Assembly (NCBI GenBank): GCA_000404785.1
Contig: ASNI01000047.1
Coordinates: 5,846 to 19,190, forward strand
Origin: Cloacimonetes bacterium SCGC AAA252-N17
GTDB taxonomy: Bacteria > Cloacimonadota > Cloacimonadia > JGIOTU-2
Reading direction: 5' to 3'
DNA: 13,345 nt
The notes beneath the pieces were generated by a model, which ran no database searches, was not told where the DNA came from, and saw nothing but the letters and a program-made list of their open reading frames with translations. Numbering within the stretch: position 1 is the stretch's first letter; the number at the start of each line of letters is the position of its first letter. A program made the translations under genes and the position numbers. This document shows, piece by piece, positions 7,081 through 13,345 of this stretch.

Positions 7081-8412
7081 TTATTTTGCAACATTCTGTA
7101 TCACAATTATTACAGTTGCTATCTGGGCAGCAATGCTCATTATATCCTTTGTCAAATCCCAATAATCAATTTCGGGTTTTTCGGGAATGAAAACCATGTC
7201 ACCCACTTCAATAGGAGTATTCTTATTAGGTTTCATCCACTCACCTGTGTTTGCTTTAATGAGACGTATCTTGCCCTCTCGAGCTCGCCAGGCAAACCCA
7301 CCTGCTTTATCCACATAATAGAGATAATTCTTACCTTCTAGATATGTGACCAGACCGGGATTTTTCACCTGTCCGGAAATAGTTACTGTCACAGTTTTGT
7401 CAGGAATAAAAATAAAATCGCCTGTTTTAAGCAAGAAATTGAACTCTGGATCATTCTCTAACCACAGTTTCTGAAAATCAGTTGCAAACTTTCCTCTCAT
7501 CTCTCTTGACTTTGTTTTGAAATATTCATATTCAAGCGGAGTCATATCTTCAACTAACATAATTTTGAGTCGCTCAAATTCCGGATCAACAACATCTTCA
7601 CTACTCTTTCGCTGAAGAAATGCATTTTGAAGATCCGCTTTTTGAGTTGGTCCGCCACTCGCAACTAAAATATCATACAAAGTGGTTCTCCCATCTTCAA
7701 TTGCGTAGCCCCCAGGAAATTCTACCTCACCATTAACTAAGACTCCTTCTTTCCTATGAAATTCAGGGATTGCTCTTACATATATTCGATCATCATTTTT
7801 TAGAAGTATGTTTTGTTCACTATCAGGATCATTTAATATATCATTAAAATCTACAAATATCATTTCTGTATTGGATGAGTTGTTTACAAAACGAACCACC
7901 TCGACCGGGTCTAAATATGCTTTATCAGAAAACCCCATTGAAAGCATGATTATATCAAAAATACGATCATTTTTTACCAATTCAAACTCACCACCCAAAT
8001 TAACTGAACCTGATATCGTAACCATTTCTCTTATAGCAGGTACTATGATAATATCTCCATCCTGAATGTAAGGATTATGCTTTTCGTCACCGTAATGGAG
8101 AAATCTCTCAATATCAATCAAAGTTTCTCCATTTTTATTTTTAAGTGTGATATTTCGAGTGGAGGAATTTTCAGGTGGACTAAAATGTAGATTTCCATTT
8201 TCGTCAATAAATGTATTAGCACGTTTGATTGCATCAAACACACGTTGGTCGGCTTGTAGAATATAAGTTCCGGGATAACGTACATTACCAACCACAGACA
8301 CATTGTATTGAATTGTCTGATAAGACGACTGAGCAATATTCATTTTCGACTGCGCGACTAGAATGAATGGCAGAAAAATAATTAAAATTATGATGAAAAT
8401 TTGTTTTTTCAT
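7081..8412 (-). CDS. SLBB-domain polysaccharide export protein (four SLBB modules)
   Basis: A 443-residue protein with an N-terminal signal (hydrophobic 5-19, FILVAQS end, no lipobox cysteine). Four SLBB modules follow, each with a V.G.V..PG-type strand at its start and a GD/DD-(I/F)..(I/V)P-type end: about 38-126, 129-214, 222-337 and 340-411. Module 3 carries an acidic/basic helical insertion at about 270-320. The C terminus (418-441, DLTKDIMSIAAQIATVIIVI) is a hydrophobic helix that could cross the outer membrane, as the Wza C-terminal helix does. I see no typical Poly_export (PES) domain with its Y.LGPGD motif before the first SLBB, unlike Wza. By family it would form the periplasm/outer-membrane export channel for the polymer. 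It starts 14 bases after hutI, with a GGAAT nine to ten bases before the ATG as a weak ribosome site. Confidence 0.9.
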   Translation of the reverse strand: MKKQIFIIILIIFLPFILVAQSKMNIAQSSYQTIQYNVSVVGNVRYPGTYILQADQRVFDAIKRANTFIDENGNLHFSPPENSSTRNITLKNKNGETLIDIERFLHYGDEKHNPYIQDGDIIIVPAIREMVTISGSVNLGGEFELVKNDRIFDIIMLSMGFSDKAYLDPVEVVRFVNNSSNTEMIFVDFNDILNDPDSEQNILLKNDDRIYVRAIPEFHRKEGVLVNGEVEFPGGYAIEDGRTTLYDILVASGGPTQKADLQNAFLQRKSSEDVVDPEFERLKIMLVEDMTPLEYEYFKTKSREMRGKFATDFQKLWLENDPEFNFLLKTGDFIFIPDKTVTVTISGQVKNPGLVTYLEGKNYLYYVDKAGGFAWRAREGKIRLIKANTGEWMKPNKNTPIEVGDMVFIPEKPEIDYWDLTKDIMSIAAQIATVIIVIQNVAK

Positions 8413-8426
8413 AGTTGATATTCCAT

Positions 8427-9683
8427 TTAGATTTTTATTATCTTACCTTTTTTGATCACAGTTTTCACTGTGTTACTTCCAAGATGATATGGTAAATACT
8501 GATAGGTTGGCATGTCCAGAATAATAACATCCGCCTGTTTCCCAACCTCAAGTGAGCCAATAAGTTTACCCATTTCCAGGGAATGAGCTGCATTGATAGT
8601 TATTGCATTGATAGCTTCAGCAGGTAGCATTTTCATCAGAAGGCATGCTAAACTTGTGACGAACTGCTGAGAATCGCAATTACAAGAACCCGGATTGAAA
8701 TCTGTAGAAAGAGCTATTGGCAATCCTGCATCGATCATTTTTCTGGCTGGAGCATATTTTGAAAGCCCAAGACTGAACGTAGTCGCAGGAAGCAGTATCG
8801 GTATGACACCGGCTTCTTTCAATCTTTTTATACCTTCATCTGATATTGCAACAAGATGATCAGCAGAAACAGCATTAACTTCTGCTGCTAATTCAGCTCC
8901 TCCGATAGGTTCCAGTTCATCAGCATGAAACCTTATTTTAAAACCAAGTTCCTTTGCAACATTGAGTATTCTACGTGATTCATTTACTGTAAAAACATGT
9001 TCCTCACAGAAAATATCACAATATTCAGCTAAATTCTGTTCTTTAACTGCAGGAAGCATCTCATTTATCAAAATATCAATATATTTCTCATGTTCGTCTT
9101 TGAATTCTTCAGGATATTCATGAGCACCAAGAAAGGTCGGGATGATTTCCATATCTGACATTTCATTAATCATTTGAATCGCTTTGAGCATTTTAATTTC
9201 GGATTCTGTGGTGAGTCCATACCCGCTTTTTGCTTCAATTGTGGTTGTGCCCATCTCCAGCATTTTGTTAATACGCTTGAGTCCAAGATCTACAAGCTCA
9301 TCAAGTGATGCATTCCTCACATCCTTAATGCTTGCTCGTATTCCCCCACCGGATTGAGAGATTTCTTTGTAGGATTTCCCTTGCAGGCGCATCTCAAATT
9401 CGTTTTCACGAGTTTTTACAAAAATGGGGTGAGTATGAGGATCAATAAATCCCGGCATAACAACTTTTTTAGAAGCGTCGATGATTGTTTTTGCAGTATA
9501 TGATCTTAGAATTTCTTCTGTGGTTCCGATACAGGAAATCATCCCATCAACAATACCAAGCGATCCATCTTCGATGATACCCAAATTCTGCAATTCAATG
9601 CCGGTTTTGGGAAACTGTGAAGCTGCCGTTACAAGTTGACTTGCATTTTTTATTATTATATCTAAACAATTATTCTCTATCAT
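8427..9683 (-). CDS. hutI: Imidazolonepropionase (histidine degradation)
   Basis: A 418-residue amidohydrolase-superfamily enzyme that hydrolyses 4-imidazolone-5-propionate to N-formimino-L-glutamate, the third step of histidine breakdown, in the cytoplasm. The metal site is visible: MPGFIDPHTHPIF (76-88) with H83 and H85, FLGAHEYPEEF, FHADELEPIGG, and STDFNPGSCNCDS. The QGKSYKEISQSGGGI segment is typical of HutI rather than other amidohydrolases. It is full length and intact. It starts 3 bases after the ispF stop with no Shine-Dalgarno, so it is probably read through and coupled. None of the other histidine-degradation genes (hutH, hutU, hutG or formiminotransferase) is in the window, so it stands apart from its pathway, between isoprenoid and polysaccharide genes. 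Confidence 0.95.
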   Translation of the reverse strand: MIENNCLDIIIKNASQLVTAASQFPKTGIELQNLGIIEDGSLGIVDGMISCIGTTEEILRSYTAKTIIDASKKVVMPGFIDPHTHPIFVKTRENEFEMRLQGKSYKEISQSGGGIRASIKDVRNASLDELVDLGLKRINKMLEMGTTTIEAKSGYGLTTESEIKMLKAIQMINEMSDMEIIPTFLGAHEYPEEFKDEHEKYIDILINEMLPAVKEQNLAEYCDIFCEEHVFTVNESRRILNVAKELGFKIRFHADELEPIGGAELAAEVNAVSADHLVAISDEGIKRLKEAGVIPILLPATTFSLGLSKYAPARKMIDAGLPIALSTDFNPGSCNCDSQQFVTSLACLLMKMLPAEAINAITINAAHSLEMGKLIGSLEVGKQADVIILDMPTYQYLPYHLGSNTVKTVIKKGKIIKI

Positions 9684-9686
9684 ATA

Positions 9687-10160
9687 TTACATTTCGTCAA
9701 TTAAACACACGGCAAAAACCTTTATGCCTTCGCCATTTCCTACAAATCCCATCCCCTCTTCTCGAGTAGCTTTTATCGAGATTTGTAAGTAATCTATGTC
9801 AAGTTTGTCAGCAATAATTTGTTTCATATCAGCAATATATGGAACCAGCTTCGGTTTTTCTAAAACCACAGTCGCATCGATATTCTCGATTGTGTATTTT
9901 GAATTCTTTAAAAGCTCAGATGTTTTTTCAAGAAGTATGACACTGGAAATATCCCTATATACTTCATCATTATCCGGAAAATGCGTGCCAATATCCCCAA
10001 GGTTTGCAGCTCCAAGCAGACTATCGATGATGGCATGGATGAGCGCATCTGCATCGGAATGACCAAGCAAACCTTTTTCAAAAGGGATGTGTACACCACC
10101 CAGTATGAGAGGTTTGCCATCTACAAACTTATGAACATCATATCCAAAACCGATTTTCAT
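9687..10160 (-). CDS. ispF: 2-C-methyl-D-erythritol 2,4-cyclodiphosphate synthase
   Basis: A 157-residue enzyme of the MEP isoprenoid pathway that cyclises CDP-methylerythritol 2-phosphate to MEcPP with loss of CMP; the family is a homotrimer with a zinc site. Zinc ligands D8, H10 (GFGYDVHKF) and H42 are present, as are LLGHSDADALIHAIIDSLLG (31-50), DIGTHFPD and the C-terminal ATREEGMGFVGNGEGI segment, where the more usual arginine after the glycine (GRGEGI) is an asparagine. The length is standard. I place the start at 10160 because AGGAGG lies 5 bases upstream and MKIGFGYDVH is the canonical N terminus; an in-frame ATG at 10184 would add eight residues and lies in the repeat-derived sequence. 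IspD, which acts two steps earlier, is encoded just upstream across the repeat; no ispE is seen. Confidence 0.96.
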   Translation of the reverse strand: MKIGFGYDVHKFVDGKPLILGGVHIPFEKGLLGHSDADALIHAIIDSLLGAANLGDIGTHFPDNDEVYRDISSVILLEKTSELLKNSKYTIENIDATVVLEKPKLVPYIADMKQIIADKLDIDYLQISIKATREEGMGFVGNGEGIKVFAVCLIDEM

Positions 10161-10164
10161 CTTT

Positions 10165-10171
10165 TCCTCCT
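10165..10171 (-). promoter_or_regulatory. Strong ribosome binding site of ispF
   Basis: The minus strand reads AGGAGGA followed by AAAG and the ATG at 10160. It is the best Shine-Dalgarno in the window and fixes the ispF start. It follows directly on the intergenic repeat, fitting the idea that ispF cannot rely on coupling to ispD. Confidence 0.75.
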
Positions 10172-10181
10172 GAGGGAATAG

Positions 10182-10363
10182 CACGCAGATTTACACTGAT
10201 CATACTGATTTACGCTGATAAATAAATTAATATTGTAATTTTCTTTCATTACAAATTTTAATCTGCATTCATCTGCCTTATCTGCGTAAATCTGTGTTCT
10301 GTTCTTTAATAAATGGCACGCTGACCCACACAGATTGAACAGATTTTCACAGATTAATGAATT
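10182..10363. repeat. Three-arm intergenic repeat with helically phased GAT units
   Basis: The gap between ispD and ispF is filled by a structured element. Arm 1 (about 10182-10228) and arm 3 (about 10317-10363) are direct repeats, both preceded by G and beginning CACGC, matching at 33 of 47 bases by hand. Arm 2 (10258-10298) is inverted; its reverse complement matches arm 1 at 28 of 41 bases. Each arm has four GAT units (ATC in arm 2) spaced 10, 9 and 10 bases: GAT at 10188, 10198, 10207, 10217; ATC at 10261, 10271, 10280, 10290; GAC/GAT at 10323, 10333, 10342, 10352. A small perfect hairpin sits at the centre of the arm 1/arm 2 dyad. I recall similar 'cagatttacacagatt'-style intergenic repeats in other AT-rich environmental genomes but cannot name the family. 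No transposase is present. The element is open in one frame, but I do not regard it as coding. Confidence 0.8.
10233..10254. repeat. Perfect 7-bp hairpin at the centre of the repeat
   Basis: TTGTAAT (10233-10239) and ATTACAA (10248-10254) are exact inverted copies around an 8-base loop. Their midpoint (10243.5) lies about two bases from the midpoint of the larger arm 1/arm 2 dyad (about 10240-10242), so the two dyads are nearly concentric. There is no U-run after it on the minus strand, so it is not an ordinary terminator. Confidence 0.6.
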
Positions 10364-10377
10364 TATTTTATTTTTCT

Positions 10378-11091
10378 TCATTTTATTTGCTGAATCCGTG
10401 TGTAATTCTTCTCTTTCAGGATCATTTTAGCAATTTTTAAATCAAACTGATTTGTCACTTTGATATTTTCGGATGAGCTTTTTAAAACATAAACATTTTT
10501 GCCGAAAATTTCTACTAATTCTGAATCATCTCGAACAGCTAAGTTTTTTGTTTTTGCAAATTCATGAGCTTTTTTTATGAGCCTAACCCTAAATGTTTGC
10601 GGGGTATAGATTTCCCACAAATTCTTTCTGTCTAAAGTTTTGATGACCTGATTATCTTCAACCTGTTTGATCGTATTTTTTACAGGATGTGCAAGAGTAA
10701 CAGCTCCATATTTTCTTGCTAATTCAACACTCTCAACTATATCTGAGATCTTCACAAAAGGACGGACGCTATCATGGATTGCCACGATTTCTGTTGTCTC
10801 ATCAATTATTTTTAACGCATTATACACAGAATCCTGCCGCCTTTTTCCACCTGGGATTATCGAAATCTGATTTCGTTCATAACCAAATTTGCCAAAAAGT
10901 ATATCCTCTAAAAATACAACATCAGATGCAGGACATGTTATGATTATGCTATCAAAACATTGGGCTTGAATAAATTTATCAAGTGTATAAAGAAGAATTG
11001 GTTTGCCCTCAATTTCAATAAATTGCTTCTTCTTCGAGGAGTTTAGCCGTCGTCCTATCCCGGCAGCAGTTATGATTGCAGAATTATTCAT
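10378..11091 (-). CDS. ispD: 2-C-methyl-D-erythritol 4-phosphate cytidylyltransferase
   Basis: A 237-residue MEP-pathway enzyme joining MEP and CTP to give CDP-methylerythritol. The nucleotide-binding start is AAGIGRRLNSSKKKQF (9-24), with the basic KKKQF after the glycine loop. The middle holds IHDSVRPFV (the D.VRPF substrate motif) and TLAHPVKNTIKQV, and the C-terminal part has YTPQTFR and RDDSELVE. Length and motif order are normal. The ATG at 11091 overlaps the end of ribF by 8 bases (ATGAATAA), so its translation is probably coupled to ribF; only a weak purine stretch precedes it. It is followed by the three-arm repeat and then ispF, so the two MEP genes are neighbours but not contiguous. 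It is cytoplasmic, with no sign of damage. Confidence 0.95.
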   Translation of the reverse strand: MNNSAIITAAGIGRRLNSSKKKQFIEIEGKPILLYTLDKFIQAQCFDSIIITCPASDVVFLEDILFGKFGYERNQISIIPGGKRRQDSVYNALKIIDETTEIVAIHDSVRPFVKISDIVESVELARKYGAVTLAHPVKNTIKQVEDNQVIKTLDRKNLWEIYTPQTFRVRLIKKAHEFAKTKNLAVRDDSELVEIFGKNVYVLKSSSENIKVTNQFDLKIAKMILKEKNYTRIQQIK

Positions 11092-12022
11092 TGTTCAATT
11101 TCTCAATAATATTACGAGCATAGGTTTCATCTTTCCTGATCTGCTTGGCAAGCGCATCTATTGATTCAAATTCAACCTCATCACGAATTTTCTGAATAAA
11201 AAACAATTCGATTTCCTGTTCGTATATGTGTTCATTAAAATCTAAAATATGTGTCTCCACATTTTTCTGTCGATTATTTTTATCAATAGTCGGTCTTGTT
11301 CCCACATTGGTAAGTCCCCAAAACATCTTATGAGCATATCTTAACTGCGTAATATACACTCCAATAGCAGGATATAATTTCCTGATCTCCAAAGGTTTGA
11401 GATTACTCGTCGGATATCCGAACCCTCTGCCGATCTGATCACCTTTTTCCACAGTTCCCATAATGCAATAATTACGTCCTAGCATTTTGTTTGCTCGTTG
11501 AATATTGCCTTCGCTTAGATATTTTCGAATAGCAGTGCTGGAAACGATCTCATCATCAACCAAAACTTCATCGACCATCTCAACATGGAAATCCAGCTCC
11601 CGCTCTATTTTTTTCAGAAGATGGTAATCTCCGGAGCGGTTCTTTCCAAAGTGCCAATCATAACCGATAATTATCTCTTTCGCTCCGATTTGTTTGTATA
11701 AATAATCCCTTACAAATTCTTCCGGAGTAAGGTGAGCAATATTCAAATCAAAATCAAGCCAAAGCACATAATCAATACCGACTTCTTTTAAAAACTGCTC
11801 TTTCTTTATCTTTTCTGTTAGTAGAAAAGGATATACTTTTTTCTTCAAAATCTCGATCGGGTGTGGATGATAAGTGATAACAATAGAGACACCATCAAGC
11901 ACTTTTGTGCGTTCCACCATTCTGGTCAGAAGCGCTTTATGCCCGATATGCACACCATCAAAAGTGCCAATAGTGACAACAGGATTTTTCAGATGCTTCT
12001 GAATTTTATGAAGATTTTTCAT
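11084..12022 (-). CDS. ribF: Bifunctional riboflavin kinase / FAD synthetase
   Basis: A 312-residue cytoplasmic enzyme that phosphorylates riboflavin to FMN and adenylates FMN to FAD. The N-terminal FAD-synthetase (nucleotidyltransferase) domain carries GTFDGVHIGH (19-28), YHPHP (51-55), GYDWHFGKNRSGD (120-132) and the SSTAIR motif (161-166). The C-terminal kinase domain carries GYPTSN (202-207), NVGTRPT (239-245) and VETHILDF (255-262). Both halves are complete and the length is standard. The ATG at 12022 lies inside the end of truB (17-base overlap) with an A-rich leader and no clear Shine-Dalgarno, so coupling to truB is likely. No FMN riboswitch precedes it, since the upstream DNA is truB coding sequence. 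The nrnA-truB-ribF order is a common bacterial arrangement. Confidence 0.96.
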   Translation of the reverse strand: MKNLHKIQKHLKNPVVTIGTFDGVHIGHKALLTRMVERTKVLDGVSIVITYHPHPIEILKKKVYPFLLTEKIKKEQFLKEVGIDYVLWLDFDLNIAHLTPEEFVRDYLYKQIGAKEIIIGYDWHFGKNRSGDYHLLKKIERELDFHVEMVDEVLVDDEIVSSTAIRKYLSEGNIQRANKMLGRNYCIMGTVEKGDQIGRGFGYPTSNLKPLEIRKLYPAIGVYITQLRYAHKMFWGLTNVGTRPTIDKNNRQKNVETHILDFNEHIYEQEIELFFIQKIRDEVEFESIDALAKQIRKDETYARNIIEKLNNE

Positions 12023-12725
12023 TGTTGTATTTCTGCACTATTGCAATTATTTCGTCAATAGGTTGTATTGAATTTTCAAGAGTTCCTTCTGTTATGGCTT
12101 CCAAACTTATCGCATCAACAACAGAAAAGGGACCAATTGCATCTCTTCGCAATTCTGTAAGATGCCCCACAGTACCGAGCTTTGCAGTAATATCTTCACC
12201 TAAAGAACGAATATAAGTGCCTTTTGAAACAGTTGAGCTGAATTCAAGATATGGTTTTTGATAATTCAAGAATGAAAGTGTGTGAATAAAAACTTTTCTG
12301 GGCTCAACTTCTACCTGAATCCCTTTTCTTGCAGTCTTATAAAGCCGAACTCCGTTTTTCTTGATCGCAGAAAATTGAGGAGGTACCTGTTCGATCTCTC
12401 CTATGAAAGAAGAAAATACTTTATTAATATTTTGCTCAACATTTTCGGGAACGTCCTTCACTTCAATAATTTTTCCTTCAATATCAGCAGTATCTGTCTT
12501 TTCGCCGAGTTTCAGGACAGCAGTGTAGGTCTTGTCTAATCTAACAAATTGATCAATATTTTTTGTTGTCTGCCTGCTGATGCACACTATCAATAAACCT
12601 GTTGCAAAAGGATCTAAAGTGCCTGCATGCCCTATCTTGCGAACTTTCGTAACCATACGCAGACGCCTGATCACATCAAAAGAAGTAATACCCGCCGGTT
12701 TATCAATAAAAATTACACCTTGCAT
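12006..12725 (-). CDS. truB: tRNA pseudouridine(55) synthase
   Basis: A 239-residue enzyme converting U55 of the tRNA T-loop to pseudouridine. Motifs in order: FIDKPAGITSFD (6-17), the catalytic box GHAGTLDPFATGLL (32-45) with catalytic D38, KTYTAVLKLGEKTDTAD, VPPQFSAIKKNG with a following YK.AR segment, and SKGTYIRSLGEDI. It is shorter than E. coli TruB (314 residues), having only a short C-terminal tail after GHLTELRRDAIGPF, so it lacks the full PUA-like extension; short forms are common in several phyla. It starts 9 bases after the nrnA-like stop with no strong ribosome site and overlaps ribF at its end. The protein is soluble and intact. Confidence 0.96.
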   Translation of the reverse strand: MQGVIFIDKPAGITSFDVIRRLRMVTKVRKIGHAGTLDPFATGLLIVCISRQTTKNIDQFVRLDKTYTAVLKLGEKTDTADIEGKIIEVKDVPENVEQNINKVFSSFIGEIEQVPPQFSAIKKNGVRLYKTARKGIQVEVEPRKVFIHTLSFLNYQKPYLEFSSTVSKGTYIRSLGEDITAKLGTVGHLTELRRDAIGPFSVVDAISLEAITEGTLENSIQPIDEIIAIVQKYNNEKSS

Positions 12726-12734
12726 AACTTGAAT

Positions 12735-13345
12735 TTATTTGAGCAGAGACAATAATTTAGATTTCAGGTCAGCCAATTTCATTTTTGCTCGAAAACCTGA
12801 TGCCAGAACATGTCCCCCGCCACCGAAATGTTCAGCGATCTTTTGAACATCTCGGTAACTTGAACGAAGAGAAACTCTATAGATATCTTTGCCGGTTTCA
12901 CGAATATAGACCACTACATCTCTTCCATTTGTAGGTTTGACATCCTTAGAGAAACCCTCTGTAACCTCGATTGTAAGACCGGTATCCTGAAGCATTTTTT
13001 GAGTTGTCGAATACATAACGACCTTGCCGTTATGGAATTCTTCAATACCACTAAGAGTAAGCCCGAGAAGCTGCAATTCTTTTGTTTTTCTATTCTCAAA
13101 GAGCTTTTTATATGCCAAATTATTATCAGCGCCATAAGCATTGAGATGAGCACACACCTCAAAAGTTCTGGGAGATACATTTTTATTTGCAAAATTATTT
13201 GTATCAAAAATAATGCCCATATAAAGTGCAAGTGCGATCTTTTTCTTCACATCTTCAGGAAATTGAGGAAGGTCATCCTCAATAATATTGAACACAAGCT
13301 CGCAGGTGGAAGAAGCTGTATCATCAATATATGAAATGCAGTTCA
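12735..13345 (-). CDS. nrnA: DHH/DHHA1 phosphoesterase (NrnA-like oligoribonuclease/pAp phosphatase), C-terminal part
   Basis: The reading frame is open to the right edge, so the gene starts outside the window; 202 residues are visible of a family that usually has about 320-340. The first visible residues include SYIDDTASSTCELVFNIIED, the linker that follows the DHH domain, showing that a start at the internal GTG at 13295 is not real. The DHHA1 part has FGGGGHVLASGF near the C terminus (the GGGH substrate-binding motif). The catalytic DHH motifs are off-window. NrnA-type enzymes degrade short RNA oligonucleotides and dephosphorylate pAp in the cytoplasm. The neighbours truB and ribF match the usual order. 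The exact substrate preference (nano-RNA, pAp or cyclic dinucleotide products) cannot be told from this half. Confidence 0.9.
   Translation of the reverse strand, partial: NCISYIDDTASSTCELVFNIIEDDLPQFPEDVKKKIALALYMGIIFDTNNFANKNVSPRTFEVCAHLNAYGADNNLAYKKLFENRKTKELQLLGLTLSGIEEFHNGKVVMYSTTQKMLQDTGLTIEVTEGFSKDVKPTNGRDVVVYIRETGKDIYRVSLRSSYRDVQKIAEHFGGGGHVLASGFRAKMKLADLKSKLLSLLK

Noticed and set aside
7064..7162. Cysteine-rich 33-residue N-terminal extension of the Wzz-like protein
   Set aside because: It overlaps the end of the SLBB gene in another frame, is unlike Wzz proteins, and a ribosome site directly precedes the ATG at 7063.
10161..10184. Longer ispF start at 10184
   Set aside because: The added eight residues are not part of the family N terminus, and AGGAGG lies between this ATG and the canonical one at 10160.
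10227..10254. A possible minus-strand promoter, TTGTAA (10254-10249) and TATTAA (10232-10227) with a 16-base spacer
   Set aside because: It lies in the AT-rich inner hairpin, matches the consensus poorly, and such matches are expected by chance in DNA this AT-rich; mapping of the ispF 5' end would decide.
10182..10363. Short CRISPR array
   Set aside because: The units are only about 10 bases apart, with one arm inverted, no distinct spacers and no cas genes nearby.
10157..10381. A 74-codon open frame on the minus strand across the ispD-ispF gap
   Set aside because: It is a translation of the three-arm repeat, has repeat-derived peptide phrases, overlaps the true ispF start and ribosome site, and shows no protein family signal.
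12735..13295. The nrnA-like gene starting at the GTG at 13295
   Set aside because: The frame stays open to the edge and the upstream residues (SYIDDTASSTCEL) are typical conserved family sequence, so the gene begins beyond the window.
12999..13334. A 111-codon plus-strand open frame opposite the nrnA-like gene
   Set aside because: It is antisense to a clearly conserved protein and shows no recognisable motif or ribosome site.

Overview
The window is AT-rich (hand-counted 60-base lines range from about 12% to 47% G+C) and every gene I can support lies on the minus strand, so transcription runs from base 13345 down to base 1. Gaps are tiny or negative (overlaps of 4, 8, 8, 16 and 17 bases); the only sizeable gap is about 217 bases between ispD and ispF. 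The gene set (MEP isoprenoid pathway, SLBB outer-membrane type polysaccharide exporter, Wzz-like and Wzy-like proteins) points to a Gram-negative bacterium. AT-richness and few strong Shine-Dalgarno sites fit an uncultured lineage such as Cloacimonadota or another FCB-group relative, but that placement is a guess from style, not from a marker gene.

Layout in transcription order. Right third (13345-8427), housekeeping: the C-terminal part of an NrnA-like DHH/DHHA1 phosphoesterase (cut by the window edge), truB (tRNA pseudouridine 55 synthase), ribF (riboflavin kinase/FAD synthetase), ispD and ispF (two steps of the MEP pathway, separated by a structured repeat) and hutI (imidazolonepropionase). 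Left two thirds (8412-1), cell-surface polysaccharide: a four-module SLBB export protein, a Wzz-type chain-length regulator, a Wzy/WaaL-type polymerase or ligase, a secreted DUF4091/GH123-like glycosidase candidate, a MurJ-type flippase, a GT4 glycosyltransferase and the first 124 residues of a CapA-like protein that runs off the left edge.

How it works together: the left genes look like part of a Wzx/Wzy-dependent exopolysaccharide or capsule locus. The GT4 enzyme would help build a lipid-linked repeat unit, the MurJ-like protein flip it, the Wzy-like protein polymerise it under Wzz control, and the SLBB protein pass it through the outer membrane, with a periplasmic or exported hydrolase trimming it. 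No initiating sugar-phosphate transferase and no tyrosine kinase are in view; the locus probably continues beyond base 1.

The most unusual non-coding structure is the element at about 10182-10363 between ispD and ispF: three arms, each carrying four GAT units spaced 10-9-10 bases, arranged so that arm 2 can pair with either arm 1 or arm 3. I see no tRNA, rRNA, CRISPR array, transposase or phage gene.
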